Source: Flavobacterium lacustre
Lineage (GTDB): Bacteria; Bacteroidota; Bacteroidia; Flavobacteriales; Flavobacteriaceae
DNA: 64,000 nt
Reading direction: 5' to 3'
NCBI RefSeq assembly: GCF_027474525.2
Contig: NZ_CP114882.2
Location: 2,542,001-2,606,000, forward strand
The translations under genes were made by a program, and so were the position numbers. A model generated the notes under the pieces. The model searched no databases, was not told where the DNA came from, and saw only the letters and a program-made list of their open reading frames with translations. Shown here in pieces: positions 1-8,334 of this stretch. Position 1 is the first letter of the stretch; every line of letters starts with the position of its first letter.

Positions 1-1071
1 GGCATTGTTTCCTAAATCAATAACTGTAAACTCATCTTTATTAGGCAATTTTCTGGAACCACGACCAATCATCTGGAAATATAAAGTCAATGATTTTGTG
101 GCTCTGTTTAGGATTATTGTCTCAACTGTAGGTTCATCAAAACCAGTTGTAAGGATACCAACTGAGGTTAAAATTGCATCCGGAGTTTTTTTGAACCAAT
201 GCAAAATATCTTTTCGTTCCTCGTTATTGCTGGTGTTGTCAAGATGTCTTATCGGATATCCCGCTTCTCTAAAAGTTTCATAAACATATAGTGAAGTATT
301 GATTCCGTTGTTGAAAATTAAGGTTTTCTTTCCCAAAGATTTTTCGGTGTAGGCATGCAACAATTTTTCTTGCATGGCCATATTCGTGTATAAATCATCG
401 GATGATTTTACGGTATAATCACCATTAATCCCTACTTTCAATGATGTTAAACCAACATCATAACTATAAGTAACGGCTTTCGCCAAAAAACCTTTCTCAA
501 TCAAAGAACCAATAGTATCTCCTACAATTAATTCGTCATAACTTTCATGCATTGGTAATTTAATATTAGAACTCAACGGCGTGGCAGTTACTCCTAATAT
601 GAAAGCATTTTTGAAAGAACTTAATAATTTACGGAAGGAATTATAGTGGGCCTCATCGATGATTACTAAACCTACATTATCTAAATGCAGTTTTTCGTCA
701 TTGATACGGTTTTTTAAAGTTTCGACCATGGCAACAAAACAGGAATATTCGTTTTGATCCGGAAGTTCTTTTACTTTACTGTTTATGATTTTATTTTTTA
801 CGTCAAAACCTTTCAACATTTTTGAAGTTTGTTTACACAGCTCTATTCTGTGGGTCAAAACAACTACTTTTTTATCGTGTTGGGATAAATAACGACGAAC
901 AATTTCTGAAAACACCACTGTTTTACCACCACCTGTAGGCAATTGATACAATAAATGATGTTGCGCCGGAGCATTGTCAATTCGTTCAAAGATGGCATCT
1001 ATATCTCCTTTTTGGTAGGCATAAAGCTCTTTTTTGTCTTCTATTTCTATTTCTAAAGTATTTTGGGACAT
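1..1071 (-). CDS. DEAD/DEAH-box SF2 helicase, 3' end cut off by the window
   Basis: An ATP-dependent superfamily 2 nucleic-acid helicase. The 357 visible residues carry a Walker A motif PTGGGKT (about residues 45-51), Walker B IDEAH (about 138-142), the motif III-like GVTATP (about 158) and motif VI QMIGRGSR (about 332-339). This is the full set of both RecA-like lobes. The start is ATG at 1069-1071, and the frame is open to base 1, so the C-terminus lies outside. The layout fits the bacterial SSL2-type stand-alone DEAD/DEAH helicases thought to act in DNA repair or RNA metabolism. The substrate cannot be told from the sequence. Confidence 0.9.
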   Translation of the reverse strand, partial: MSQNTLEIEIEDKKELYAYQKGDIDAIFERIDNAPAQHHLLYQLPTGGGKTVVFSEIVRRYLSQHDKKVVVLTHRIELCKQTSKMLKGFDVKNKIINSKVKELPDQNEYSCFVAMVETLKNRINDEKLHLDNVGLVIIDEAHYNSFRKLLSSFKNAFILGVTATPLSSNIKLPMHESYDELIVGDTIGSLIEKGFLAKAVTYSYDVGLTSLKVGINGDYTVKSSDDLYTNMAMQEKLLHAYTEKSLGKKTLIFNNGINTSLYVYETFREAGYPIRHLDNTSNNEERKDILHWFKKTPDAILTSVGILTTGFDEPTVETIILNRATKSLTLYFQMIGRGSRKLPNKDEFTVIDLGNNA

Positions 1072-1181
1072 TGATTTTTGTTGGATTTTTGCAAAAATAC
1101 ACCTAAAAAACAGTTTTTTTGTTAATTTTAATTAAAAAGAAATAGGACTCGTTAATTAAAATTGGTTATTAAAAACTTTTT

Positions 1182-1706
1182 CTATTCCAATCGCTCGATA
1201 ACAGCATTAAATTCAGGTTCGTTAAACCATTTTTGTACAATAGTTTCGTTGTGAATGGAATGAATTCGGGATTTAAATTCATTCAAAATTCCATTGGATA
1301 TCAAAAAAACGACAGCTTGATCAAATGAATTGAACATGCTTTTATAAAAAAGCTCTTGTTTTACAGGATGTTCCGCTGAAAATGTTTGGGCAATTTCGAT
1401 ATTGTAAAGCATTATATCTGCAATGATAAAAGAATCAACTCCTAAAAGAATAAAATGCTTAATGTATTTTTGGGCAACAGAACGCCTCATTTTTGGTTTG
1501 CTTCTCCTCCCCGATTTTTTTATCGGATAATATTCATGTGAGATTTTAAGTTTAGATTCCTGCAAAAGCGTTTCTTCTTTTGGATTAAAAACAAAATTAT
1601 AGTACACTTTTACCGGACTAAACTTTTCATACAATTCCAAAATTTGCTCTTCGAGTTGCTCTTTATTGAGTTCGGTCAGGTATTTTTTTAAATCACGTTT
1701 GCTCAT
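1182..1706 (-). CDS. DUF6155 family protein
   Basis: A conserved Bacteroidetes protein of unknown function, 174 residues, recognised as the DUF6155 type by the N-terminal MSKRDLKKYL segment, the basic stretch GRRSKPKMRRSVAQKYIKHF and the following helix ending in IADIMLYNIEIAQTF. It has no signal peptide or membrane segment, so it is probably cytoplasmic. The longest frame begins at a TTG at 1712. The ATG at 1704-1706, giving MSKRDL, matches the family start and is preferred. A box TACTTTTG lies about 17 bases upstream on the minus strand. Confidence 0.8.
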   Translation of the reverse strand: MSKRDLKKYLTELNKEQLEEQILELYEKFSPVKVYYNFVFNPKEETLLQESKLKISHEYYPIKKSGRRSKPKMRRSVAQKYIKHFILLGVDSFIIADIMLYNIEIAQTFSAEHPVKQELFYKSMFNSFDQAVVFLISNGILNEFKSRIHSIHNETIVQKWFNEPEFNAVIERLE

Positions 1707-1775
1707 TATCAAAGTTTAAGATTACAAAAGTAAATTACTTTAGGAATCAATACACCGAAAATCAATGATAATACT

Positions 1776-1783
1776 TAATTTTG
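1776..1783 (+). promoter_or_regulatory. -7 promoter box of the DUF3817 gene
   Basis: TAATTTTG matches the Bacteroidetes -7 consensus TAnnTTTG exactly. It lies 30 bases upstream of the ATG at 1813 but inside the longer frame that opens at 1765, which supports the shorter start. No clear TTG is present at -33. Confidence 0.45.
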
Positions 1784-1812
1784 CTTACTATCTATATCCA
1801 AATTTTATTTTC

Positions 1813-2097
1813 ATGCTTAAGATTTTCAAAATTATCGCTATTCTCGAAGGAATTTCCTATTTGGTTTTATTTTCAAACATGCTTTTTATTAAACCTAATC
1901 ATTTTGATTTGTATAAAACATTGCTTTATCCAATTGGGATGTCACATGGCGTTTTATTCGTGGCTTACATTGTTTTGGCTGTATTACTAAAATTCAAAGA
2001 AAATTGGGATGCAAAAAAACTGGGAATTATTGGTGTAGCTTCGGTAATCCCTTTTGGTACTTTTTATATTGAAAAGAAATACTTAAAAAATGCGTAA
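1813..2097 (+). CDS. DUF3817 (YdzA-like) small membrane protein
   Basis: A 94-residue integral membrane protein. It begins MLKIFKIIAILEGISYL, the typical opening of DUF3817, and has about three hydrophobic helices with a short basic C-terminus (FYIEKKYLKNA). The function of the family is unknown. A frame extends upstream to an ATG at 1765, but the family begins at MLKIF and a -7 box sits at 1776-1783, so 1813 is taken as the start. Its stop overlaps the start of the mechanosensitive channel gene by 8 bases, implying translational coupling. Confidence 0.8.
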   Translation: MLKIFKIIAILEGISYLVLFSNMLFIKPNHFDLYKTLLYPIGMSHGVLFVAYIVLAVLLKFKENWDAKKLGIIGVASVIPFGTFYIEKKYLKNA

Positions 2098-3358
2098 AAT
2101 AATAGAAATTATATTCAATTTTCTATATCCAATTCTCCGAAAATGGGGATTGGGAAGCACTTTTGCCTCTTATTTAAGTTTAGCTATAAATCTATTAATA
2201 CTGTGTGTTTTAGCATACGGAATCTATGTTTTATCTCGGCTTATTCTGGTTACGGCTATGGCTATTGTAGCTCAAAAAACCAAAACAAGATTCGATGATT
2301 TATTGGTCAGTAACAAAACAGCCAAATACATCGCCTATCTAATTCCATTGTCATTCATTTATAAATCGGTACCGGTTATTTTAGACCGATTTGAATATTG
2401 GGAAGGCGTTTTTGGAAAAATGGTTGGTATTTATATCGTCATGTTACTTCTATGGATTGTTCGAACCATTTTTAATGCATTAAGAGATTATCTCAAATTA
2501 ATACCTTCTTACAGTGATAAACCAATAGATAGTTTCATCCAGGTAATTATGATTGTCTTGTGGGCCGTTGGAATTACTGTGATTATTTCAAAATTATTTG
2601 ATATCGACCAAAAGGAATTATTGACTATTTTGGGAGCAGTTTCGGCTTTGATTATCTTAATTTTCAGGGATACTTTGTTGGGATTTGTGGCTAGTGTTCA
2701 GGTTTCTATAAACGATATGGTTCGTATTGGCGATTGGATTACGATGGATAAATTTGGTGCCGATGGAGATGTGATAGAAATTAATTTGGCTACCGTAAAA
2801 GTTCGAAATTTTGATAATACCACCACTACAATCCCTACGTATAGTCTGAGTTCCGATTCTTTTCATAACTGGCGCGGTATGCTGAATTCGGATGGACGAC
2901 GAATAAAAAGACATATTCTTATCAAAACAGGCAGCATCCGATTTCTTGAAGATTCAGAATTAGAAGATTTGAAAAAAATTGAACTTATAAGTGCTTATAT
3001 CGATACCCGAAAACTAGAAATTGATGACTATAATTCAACTAATAAGATAGATAAATCACTGGCTATTAATGGTCGGAATTTAACCAACTTTGGTTTGTTT
3101 CGTAAATATATCACACAATATCTTCAGAATTATCCGGGATTAAACCGGGAGATGGTTATGCTTTGTCGCCAATTGCAGTCAACTTCACAAGGCACTCCGC
3201 TTGAGATTTATGCTTTTTCGCACGACAAACGTTTTGAAAATTATGAATACATCATGGCCGATATATTTGATCATATTATAGCTTCGGTTCGTTATTTTGA
3301 TTTAGAAATATATGAACTGCCTTCAGAGAAAGATTCTCTTGGTTCAGAAATACAATAA
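2090..3358 (+). CDS. Mechanosensitive ion channel, MscS family, YbdG-like
   Basis: An inner-membrane channel that opens under membrane tension and protects against hypo-osmotic shock. The 422 residues match the length of E. coli YbdG rather than short MscS. About five membrane helices occupy residues 20-205. The pore helix and MscS core follow (ILGAVSALIILIFRDTLLGFVASVQVSINDMVRIGDWI, about 180-225, too long a motif to be chance), then the beta domain with the NLATVKVRNFDNTTTTIPTY region and SFHNWRGM. The C-terminal cytoplasmic domain is long. It is co-transcribed with the preceding DUF3817 gene through an 8-base overlap. Confidence 0.88.
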   Translation: MRKIIEIIFNFLYPILRKWGLGSTFASYLSLAINLLILCVLAYGIYVLSRLILVTAMAIVAQKTKTRFDDLLVSNKTAKYIAYLIPLSFIYKSVPVILDRFEYWEGVFGKMVGIYIVMLLLWIVRTIFNALRDYLKLIPSYSDKPIDSFIQVIMIVLWAVGITVIISKLFDIDQKELLTILGAVSALIILIFRDTLLGFVASVQVSINDMVRIGDWITMDKFGADGDVIEINLATVKVRNFDNTTTTIPTYSLSSDSFHNWRGMLNSDGRRIKRHILIKTGSIRFLEDSELEDLKKIELISAYIDTRKLEIDDYNSTNKIDKSLAINGRNLTNFGLFRKYITQYLQNYPGLNREMVMLCRQLQSTSQGTPLEIYAFSHDKRFENYEYIMADIFDHIIASVRYFDLEIYELPSEKDSLGSEIQ

Positions 3359-3441
3359 TAAACAAAAAATATTCAGAATTTCGTTTCAGTTTATGGAATT
3401 ATTATTTGTTTCTAAAAGATAAGTAATGATTCCATTTTTTA

Positions 3442-3825
3442 TTACAATCGATCTTTAACAAATTCAATTTGTGTTTTTCCATGCGCTTTTGGTTTTCCAT
3501 CAGCACCAAGATTAACCATTGTGGTATTGTCAATTGTGATAATTGTTTCTCGTGTCATCATGTTTCTGGCTTCACAGGTAAGAACAAGCGAAGTATTTCC
3601 GAACTTAACTACATCAATTCCAATCTCTATAATATCTCCTTGTTTAGCAGAACTTCTAAAATTAATTTCCGACATATGTTTGGTAACAATTCTGGAGTTT
3701 TCTAGTTGAATAATAGAATATAAAGTTAATTCTTCGTCCAACCAAGCTAATAATTTTCCTCCAAATAAAGTTCCGTTTGGATTTAAATCTTCGGGTTTAA
3801 CCCATTTTCTAGTATGAAATCGCAT
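3442..3825 (-). CDS. Hotdog-fold acyl-CoA thioesterase (YciA-like)
   Basis: Hydrolyses acyl-CoA thioesters in the cytoplasm. The 127 residues are the size of a single hotdog domain. The helix-opening motif NPNGTLFGGKLLAWLDE (about 17-33) contains the conserved N/G/D set of the YciA/BFIT-type thioesterases, and the core strand MSEINFRSSAKQGDIIEI follows. Substrate preference cannot be read from the sequence. It is a single gene, convergent with the channel gene. Confidence 0.82.
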   Translation of the reverse strand: MRFHTRKWVKPEDLNPNGTLFGGKLLAWLDEELTLYSIIQLENSRIVTKHMSEINFRSSAKQGDIIEIGIDVVKFGNTSLVLTCEARNMMTRETIITIDNTTMVNLGADGKPKAHGKTQIEFVKDRL

Positions 3826-3844
3826 AGTTTTTATTTTATAAGTG

Positions 3845-3852
3845 CAAAATTA
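3845..3852 (-). promoter_or_regulatory. -7 box of the thioesterase gene
   Basis: On the minus strand TAATTTTG matches TAnnTTTG and ends 20 bases before the ATG. No TTG is visible at -33, so the call rests on the -7 box and its position. Confidence 0.4.
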
Positions 3853-3895
3853 AACTATTCCTATTGCTATTTTTTCTATTTTTAAAGAAAAAAAG

Positions 3896-4294
3896 ATGAA
3901 TCAAAGAGATGTTTTTATAAAGGAATTTCGAGGACCAGCAATAGGGATTGTAACCGCACAATCTTCAACAGAAGAATCGTTTCAAAATGAAGTCCTTCGC
4001 CCTGTTTTGAAACTGCAGAACGATTTATTTGTCGCTTCATTCCTCAATTATATAAGTAAAAATAAAGCTGATTTTTACACACATACCGTAGAGAAAAAAA
4101 TGGCTATTATAGAAAATGCAATTCAAAAAGATATTAAGTTTAGAAATGCACTGAAAGGAATGATTATCGGATTATTTACCGCCGATGAATATTGCTTGTA
4201 TATAAAAAATTCCTCCAGTCTCAACAAAAGAATGATGAGTATGCTCACAGAACGATTGAAAAGCCAAGTACAATTGTTTGATGTCATAACATAA
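3896..4294 (+). CDS. Conserved flavobacterial protein of unknown function
   Basis: 132 residues with no signal peptide or membrane helix. The sequence is well behaved and codon use resembles its neighbours. The stretches LRPVLKLQNDLFVASFLNYI and IENAIQKDIKFRNALKGMIIGLFT look like a mostly helical domain seen in other Flavobacteriia. Proteins of this kind have, as I remember, sometimes been labelled glyoxalase, but no metal-binding His/Glu pattern of that fold is evident, so the label is not adopted. It stands alone, divergent from the thioesterase. Confidence 0.65.
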   Translation: MNQRDVFIKEFRGPAIGIVTAQSSTEESFQNEVLRPVLKLQNDLFVASFLNYISKNKADFYTHTVEKKMAIIENAIQKDIKFRNALKGMIIGLFTADEYCLYIKNSSSLNKRMMSMLTERLKSQVQLFDVIT

Positions 4295-4552
4295 ATTACA
4301 AATTTCCAAAAGTGTATTTTTAATTTACTTTAGGACTCGATTGTGCCATAATTGAATGGTTTTTTTGAATAATTTTTTATAAAAGAATGAGATGTTGACT
4401 TAAATTTTACAATTCCATAATCTTTTGATTATTCTTTGTTTTTTTTATAATAATTTTTTGACAAACTAAATTATTGATGTATTTCGTTCGTTTTTTTTCA
4501 TTTTAATTGTTATATGTAATCGCACGGAATTCCTGACTTTATAAAGTTTACG

Positions 4553-5266
4553 ATGAAAGAAGAATATTTCAAATGGTACTCACCTAATCTAAGCCGGGAT
4601 ATCGAAATGTTAGTTTTTGGACATTCCGGATATCCTGTGATTTTGTTTCCAACTTCTATGGGAAGTTTCCATGAAAATAAAGATATGGGACTCATTGACG
4701 CTGCAAAATGGTATGTCGAACAAGGATTAATACAAATATTTTGTCCTGCAAGCATTGATAAAGACAGTTTTTACAACAAACAAATTCTTCCGATTCATCG
4801 CATAGAAAATCATACTTGGTACGATAAAATGATTTGTCATGAGATTGTTGAAAAAGTAAGACATAATTCTCCTTCGGGAAAAGTGGTTATGGCCGGTTGT
4901 AGTTTTGGAGGGTATCATGCTGCTAATTTTGCGTTTCGTCATCCGGGATATGTGAGTCATCTGTTTTCTATGAGTGGTGCTTTTAGTATAAAAAGCTTTA
5001 TGGAAGGTTTTCATAATGACGATGTGTTTTTTAATAGTCCTGAAGATTTTTTATACGGACTAAACGACCATGAACTTTGGAATATGGACATAGTTTTAGG
5101 AACCTCTAACTGGGATATTTGCTATGATGCCAATCTAAAGTTAAGTAAGGTTTTAAGCGACCGGAATGTGCATCACTGGTTAGATTTGCGCCAAGACAGG
5201 GCACACGATTGGCCGGTTTGGGAAGAAATGTTTCCTCATTATTTATCACGAATCAAGTTTTTTTAA
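4553..5266 (+). CDS. Esterase-family alpha/beta hydrolase in amidoligase cluster
   Basis: A 237-residue alpha/beta hydrolase of the putative-esterase (PF00756) kind. The nucleophile elbow is GCSFGG (about residues 115-120, Ser about 117) and a candidate catalytic His lies in DRAHDWPVW near the C-terminus. There is no signal peptide, so it is cytoplasmic. It is the first gene of a run of five (esterase, ATP-grasp, GCS2 ligase, glutamine amidotransferase, ATP-grasp-like), separated by only 10 bases from the next. In that setting it probably releases, transfers or trims an acyl or peptidyl intermediate. This is inference; the substrate is unknown. Confidence 0.82.
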   Translation: MKEEYFKWYSPNLSRDIEMLVFGHSGYPVILFPTSMGSFHENKDMGLIDAAKWYVEQGLIQIFCPASIDKDSFYNKQILPIHRIENHTWYDKMICHEIVEKVRHNSPSGKVVMAGCSFGGYHAANFAFRHPGYVSHLFSMSGAFSIKSFMEGFHNDDVFFNSPEDFLYGLNDHELWNMDIVLGTSNWDICYDANLKLSKVLSDRNVHHWLDLRQDRAHDWPVWEEMFPHYLSRIKFF

Positions 5267-5276
5267 AATATACAAG

Positions 5277-6224
5277 ATGAAAAAAATCGGAATTTTATTT
5301 GGAATGGAAGATACCTTTCCACAAGCATTTATAGATCGTGTAAACTCAAAAAACGAAAAAGGAATTATTGCCGAGGCGGTTGCTATTGATAAAGTGGTTC
5401 AAAATAGTGATGGTGAATACGCCGTAATTATAGATCGTATTTCACAAGATGTTCCTTTTTATCGTGCGTATTTGAAAAATGCGGCTTTAACAGGAACAAA
5501 TGTGATTAATAATCCGTTTTGGTGGAGTGCTGATGATAAGTTTTTTAACAATGCGTTGGCCGATACTTTGGGCGTTCCGTTGCCTAATACCGTAATTCTT
5601 CCTTCGGCGGAACATCCTACAGATACTACTGGAAAATCGTTTCGGAATTTAAAATATCCAATGGATTGGCAAGGTATTTTTGATTATGTTGGATTTCCTG
5701 CATACATGAAACCGTATGCTGGCGGTGGTTGGAAAAATGTGTATCGATTAGAAAATAAAGAAGAGTTTTGGGAAAAACATCAGGAAACGGGACAGTTAGT
5801 AATGATGTTACAAGAGGAAATTGTTTTTACAGAATATTTCAGAGTGTATTGTTTGGGCTGCAAAGCGGTTCGAATTATGCAATATGAACCTAGAAATCCC
5901 CATCATTTGAGGTATGTTATTGACGGTCCTCCTGTGGATAAAAAATTATTAGCGACTATAAAAGACTATACTTTACGACTTTGTAAAGGTTTGGGTTATG
6001 ATTTTAATACAGTTGAATTTGCTGTTCGTGACGGAATTCCGTATGCGATAGATTTTGGAAATCCTGCCCCTGATGCTGAATTAAGTTCTGTTGGTGCCGA
6101 AAATTTTGAATGGGTTGTTGAGGAAGCTGCAAAAATGGCTATCGCTGCCGCAAAAAAACAAAAACCAGGTAAAATGAATTTGACTTGGGGAACCTTTATC
6201 AAAGAAGCTGTTGCGGGGAAATAA
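5277..6224 (+). CDS. ATP-grasp carboxylate-amine/thiol ligase
   Basis: A 315-residue ATP-grasp enzyme, a family that activates a carboxylate as an acyl phosphate and couples it to an amine or thiol. An N-terminal pre-ATP domain is followed by the nucleotide-binding loop MKPYAGGGWKNVY (about 144-156) and the metal-binding end DFGNPAPD (about 260-267), where an Asp-x-x-Asn pair replaces the more usual E-x-N. It has no transmembrane segments. It lies in tight linkage with the esterase upstream and the GCS2 ligase downstream, so it is likely one of two ligases joining amino-acid-like units. Confidence 0.83.
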   Translation: MKKIGILFGMEDTFPQAFIDRVNSKNEKGIIAEAVAIDKVVQNSDGEYAVIIDRISQDVPFYRAYLKNAALTGTNVINNPFWWSADDKFFNNALADTLGVPLPNTVILPSAEHPTDTTGKSFRNLKYPMDWQGIFDYVGFPAYMKPYAGGGWKNVYRLENKEEFWEKHQETGQLVMMLQEEIVFTEYFRVYCLGCKAVRIMQYEPRNPHHLRYVIDGPPVDKKLLATIKDYTLRLCKGLGYDFNTVEFAVRDGIPYAIDFGNPAPDAELSSVGAENFEWVVEEAAKMAIAAAKKQKPGKMNLTWGTFIKEAVAGK

Positions 6225-6249
6225 ATCCAATTTGAGGATTCTCGATTGG

Positions 6250-6330
6250 TCCTAGCCCTGATGGAAGTGACATCCTTTTGTTCTGGAGTTCAGAACAAAA
6301 GATATAACGTACAGCAGGAAACAGCTCCTA
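6250..6330 (+). ncRNA. Candidate structured intergenic RNA element (flavobacterial dispersed type)
   Basis: The 120-base gap before the GCS2 ligase gene holds an element that is much richer in G and C than other spacers here. It contains a perfect 11-bp hairpin, CTTTTGTTCTG at 6275-6285 and CAGAACAAAAG at 6291-6301, around a 5-base loop. This is flanked by CCTAGCCCTGATGGAAGTG on the left and GATATAACG...CAGCAGGAAACAGCTCC on the right, where CCTG and CAGG can pair. The flanks look like a conserved element dispersed in Flavobacterium genomes, possibly the Rfam flavo-1 RNA; that identity is from memory and unverified. Only one copy was seen in the window. It may be a cis element or an independent small RNA. 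Confidence 0.5.
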
Positions 6331-6344
6331 AAAATTAAAAAAAA

Positions 6345-7451
6345 ATGAAAAAATTACCTGTTTTCACACTTGGTGTGGAAGAAGAATATCAGATTATTGA
6401 TCCTGTTACCAGAGATTTGCGTTCGCATTTGTCTAAAATTGTAGATGGTGCCAAAATCATATTGAATGAGCAAGTCAAAGCTGAAATGCATCAATCTGTT
6501 GTAGAAGTTGGTACTAATATTTGTAAAAGTGTTGCTGAGGCTAAGGCTGAAATCAAGTTTTTGCGTTCTAAAATTGTAGAATTGGCCGATAAACAAGAAC
6601 TGATTGTGGGCGGCGCCGGAACGCATCCTTTTTCGAAATGGCAAGACCAGCCCATTACGGATGATCCGCGTTATCATGACATTGTGAATGAATTGCAGGA
6701 TGCGGCACGTTCGAATTTAATCTTCGGAATGCATTGTCATGTGGGTATTGAAAATCGAGAAATTGGTTTGCAATTGATGAATCAGGCAACTTATTTTTTG
6801 CCACATATTTTTGCGCTTTCTACGAATTCTCCTTTTTGGGAAGGCCGACAAACGGGTTATAAATCTTTTAGAACTAAAGTTTTTGATAAGTTTCCAAGAA
6901 CTGGATTGCCGGAATATTTTGATTCAGTTAGTTCGTATGAGAATTATTTGGAGACTTTGGTGAAAACCAATTGTATTGATAATCCCAAAAAAATATGGTG
7001 GGATTTACGTTTACATCCATTTTATAATACGATCGAATTCAGGATTTGTGATATGTGTTTAACGGTTGAAGAGACGATATGTATTGTTGCTATTATTCAG
7101 GCAATTGTGGCTAAATTATATAAGCTGAATATGAATAATACGAGTTTTAATATTTATCGATTGGCGTTAATCAAAGAAAATAAATTTAGAGCGGCTCGTT
7201 ATGGAATCGATAATAATATGATTGATTTTGGTTTGCAAAAAGAGGTTGAAACCAAAATGCTTATTCTGGAGCTTTTAGAATTTATTGATGATGTTGTTGA
7301 TGAATTAGGAAGTCGTGAAGACATAAATTATGTACATGAAATTTTGAAAAACGGAACCGGAGCAGATAAGCAACTTGCCGTTTTTCAAGAAACAAATAAT
7401 CTTTCAAAAGTCGTTGACTTTATAACAAGTGAATTTACCAAGGGGTTGTAA
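6345..7451 (+). CDS. Carboxylate-amine ligase of the GCS2 (YbdK-like) family
   Basis: A glutamate-cysteine-ligase type 2 fold enzyme (368 residues, as usual for YbdK). The signature LGVEEEYQIID is at about residues 10-20, HCHVGIEN at about 129-136 and WWDLRLHPFYNTIEFRICD at about 218-236, which supply metal and ATP ligands. The family joins the carboxylate of glutamate or a similar acid to an amine, and many members do not make glutathione precursors. Its neighbours (two ATP-grasp proteins and an amidotransferase) point to a peptide-like secondary metabolite rather than glutathione. No glutathione synthetase gene is adjacent. Confidence 0.88.
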   Translation: MKKLPVFTLGVEEEYQIIDPVTRDLRSHLSKIVDGAKIILNEQVKAEMHQSVVEVGTNICKSVAEAKAEIKFLRSKIVELADKQELIVGGAGTHPFSKWQDQPITDDPRYHDIVNELQDAARSNLIFGMHCHVGIENREIGLQLMNQATYFLPHIFALSTNSPFWEGRQTGYKSFRTKVFDKFPRTGLPEYFDSVSSYENYLETLVKTNCIDNPKKIWWDLRLHPFYNTIEFRICDMCLTVEETICIVAIIQAIVAKLYKLNMNNTSFNIYRLALIKENKFRAARYGIDNNMIDFGLQKEVETKMLILELLEFIDDVVDELGSREDINYVHEILKNGTGADKQLAVFQETNNLSKVVDFITSEFTKGL

Positions 7452-7489
7452 ATTAAATTACCTTTGCTAACTGTTTTTAAAGTAAAAAA

Positions 7490-8320
7490 ATGAGCGATAA
7501 AGTCATAAAAATAGCCCTTTTGGATATGTACAACGGTGAACCTAATCAAGGAATGCGATGTATTATTGATATTATTAACCGGTTTACGCCAGTAGTGACT
7601 TTTAAAGTTTTTGATGTTAGAGGAAAATGTGAATTGCCACAAATTGATAAATATGATATTTATATTTCATCCGGCGGACCAGGAAACCCGTTGATTGGTG
7701 ATGGAGATTGGGATACTAAATATTATGAATTTATTGATGCTCTGAATAAATGGAATACAGATAAACCAACAAAAAAACATGTTTTGTTTATTTGTCATTC
7801 CTTTCAAATGGCTTGTAAACACTTTGGTCTGGCCGAAATCACCAAACGCAATGACACTTCTTTTGGAGTTATGACTATTCATAAAACGAAAGAAGGGTTA
7901 GATGATCCTCTTTTTGAAGGATTGTCAGATCCATTTTATGCCATAGATTCCCGAGATTATCAGGTTGTACAGCCTAAATTGAGTGTTTTTGCTAAAAAAG
8001 GAGCTAAAATTATTTCTTTGGAAAAAATTAGGGATTATGTGCAATACGAACGCGCAATAATGGCTGTTCGTTTTACAGATTATTTTGTGGGAACACAATT
8101 TCATCCAGAAGCAGATCCGGTGAGTTTTATTACTCATTTAAGAAATAAGGAAGCCAAAAATAAAATTAGGGCTATGAAAGGCAAAAAGAAGTTCCGTAAT
8201 ATGCTGGAAGATTTATTAGATGACGATAAGATTTACAGAACTAACGAGACTTTGATTCCAAATTTCCTTCGCATTGCCATAAATGACTTGATAAAGACTA
8301 AAAAAATCATGTCTAATTAA
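7490..8320 (+). CDS. Class I glutamine amidotransferase domain protein
   Basis: 276 residues resembling the GATase half of GMP synthase. The nucleophile Cys is in FICHSFQMACKHFG (about residue 102) and the His/Glu dyad is in GTQFHPEADP (about 204 and 206). The elbow has CHSFQ rather than the common CxGxQ (GICYGxQ or GVCLGxQ), so the family is divergent. It normally releases ammonia from glutamine for a partner synthetase. No GMP-synthase ATPase domain is attached, so the partner is presumably one of the ligases in this run. An alternative is that it hydrolyses a gamma-glutamyl bond. Confidence 0.82.
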   Translation: MSDKVIKIALLDMYNGEPNQGMRCIIDIINRFTPVVTFKVFDVRGKCELPQIDKYDIYISSGGPGNPLIGDGDWDTKYYEFIDALNKWNTDKPTKKHVLFICHSFQMACKHFGLAEITKRNDTSFGVMTIHKTKEGLDDPLFEGLSDPFYAIDSRDYQVVQPKLSVFAKKGAKIISLEKIRDYVQYERAIMAVRFTDYFVGTQFHPEADPVSFITHLRNKEAKNKIRAMKGKKKFRNMLEDLLDDDKIYRTNETLIPNFLRIAINDLIKTKKIMSN

Positions 8321-8334
8321 TCCCCCAATTCTAT

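Noticed and set aside
1765..1812. A 16-residue N-terminal extension of the DUF3817 gene.
   Set aside because: It contains the -7 box TAATTTTG and does not match the family's N-terminus.
4295..4552. The AT-rich spacer before the amidoligase cluster, checked for promoter or RNA elements.
   Set aside because: No TAnnTTTG box with a suitable -33 element, hairpin or repeat was found; it shares only a short TTTACTTTAGGA string with 1731-1742.
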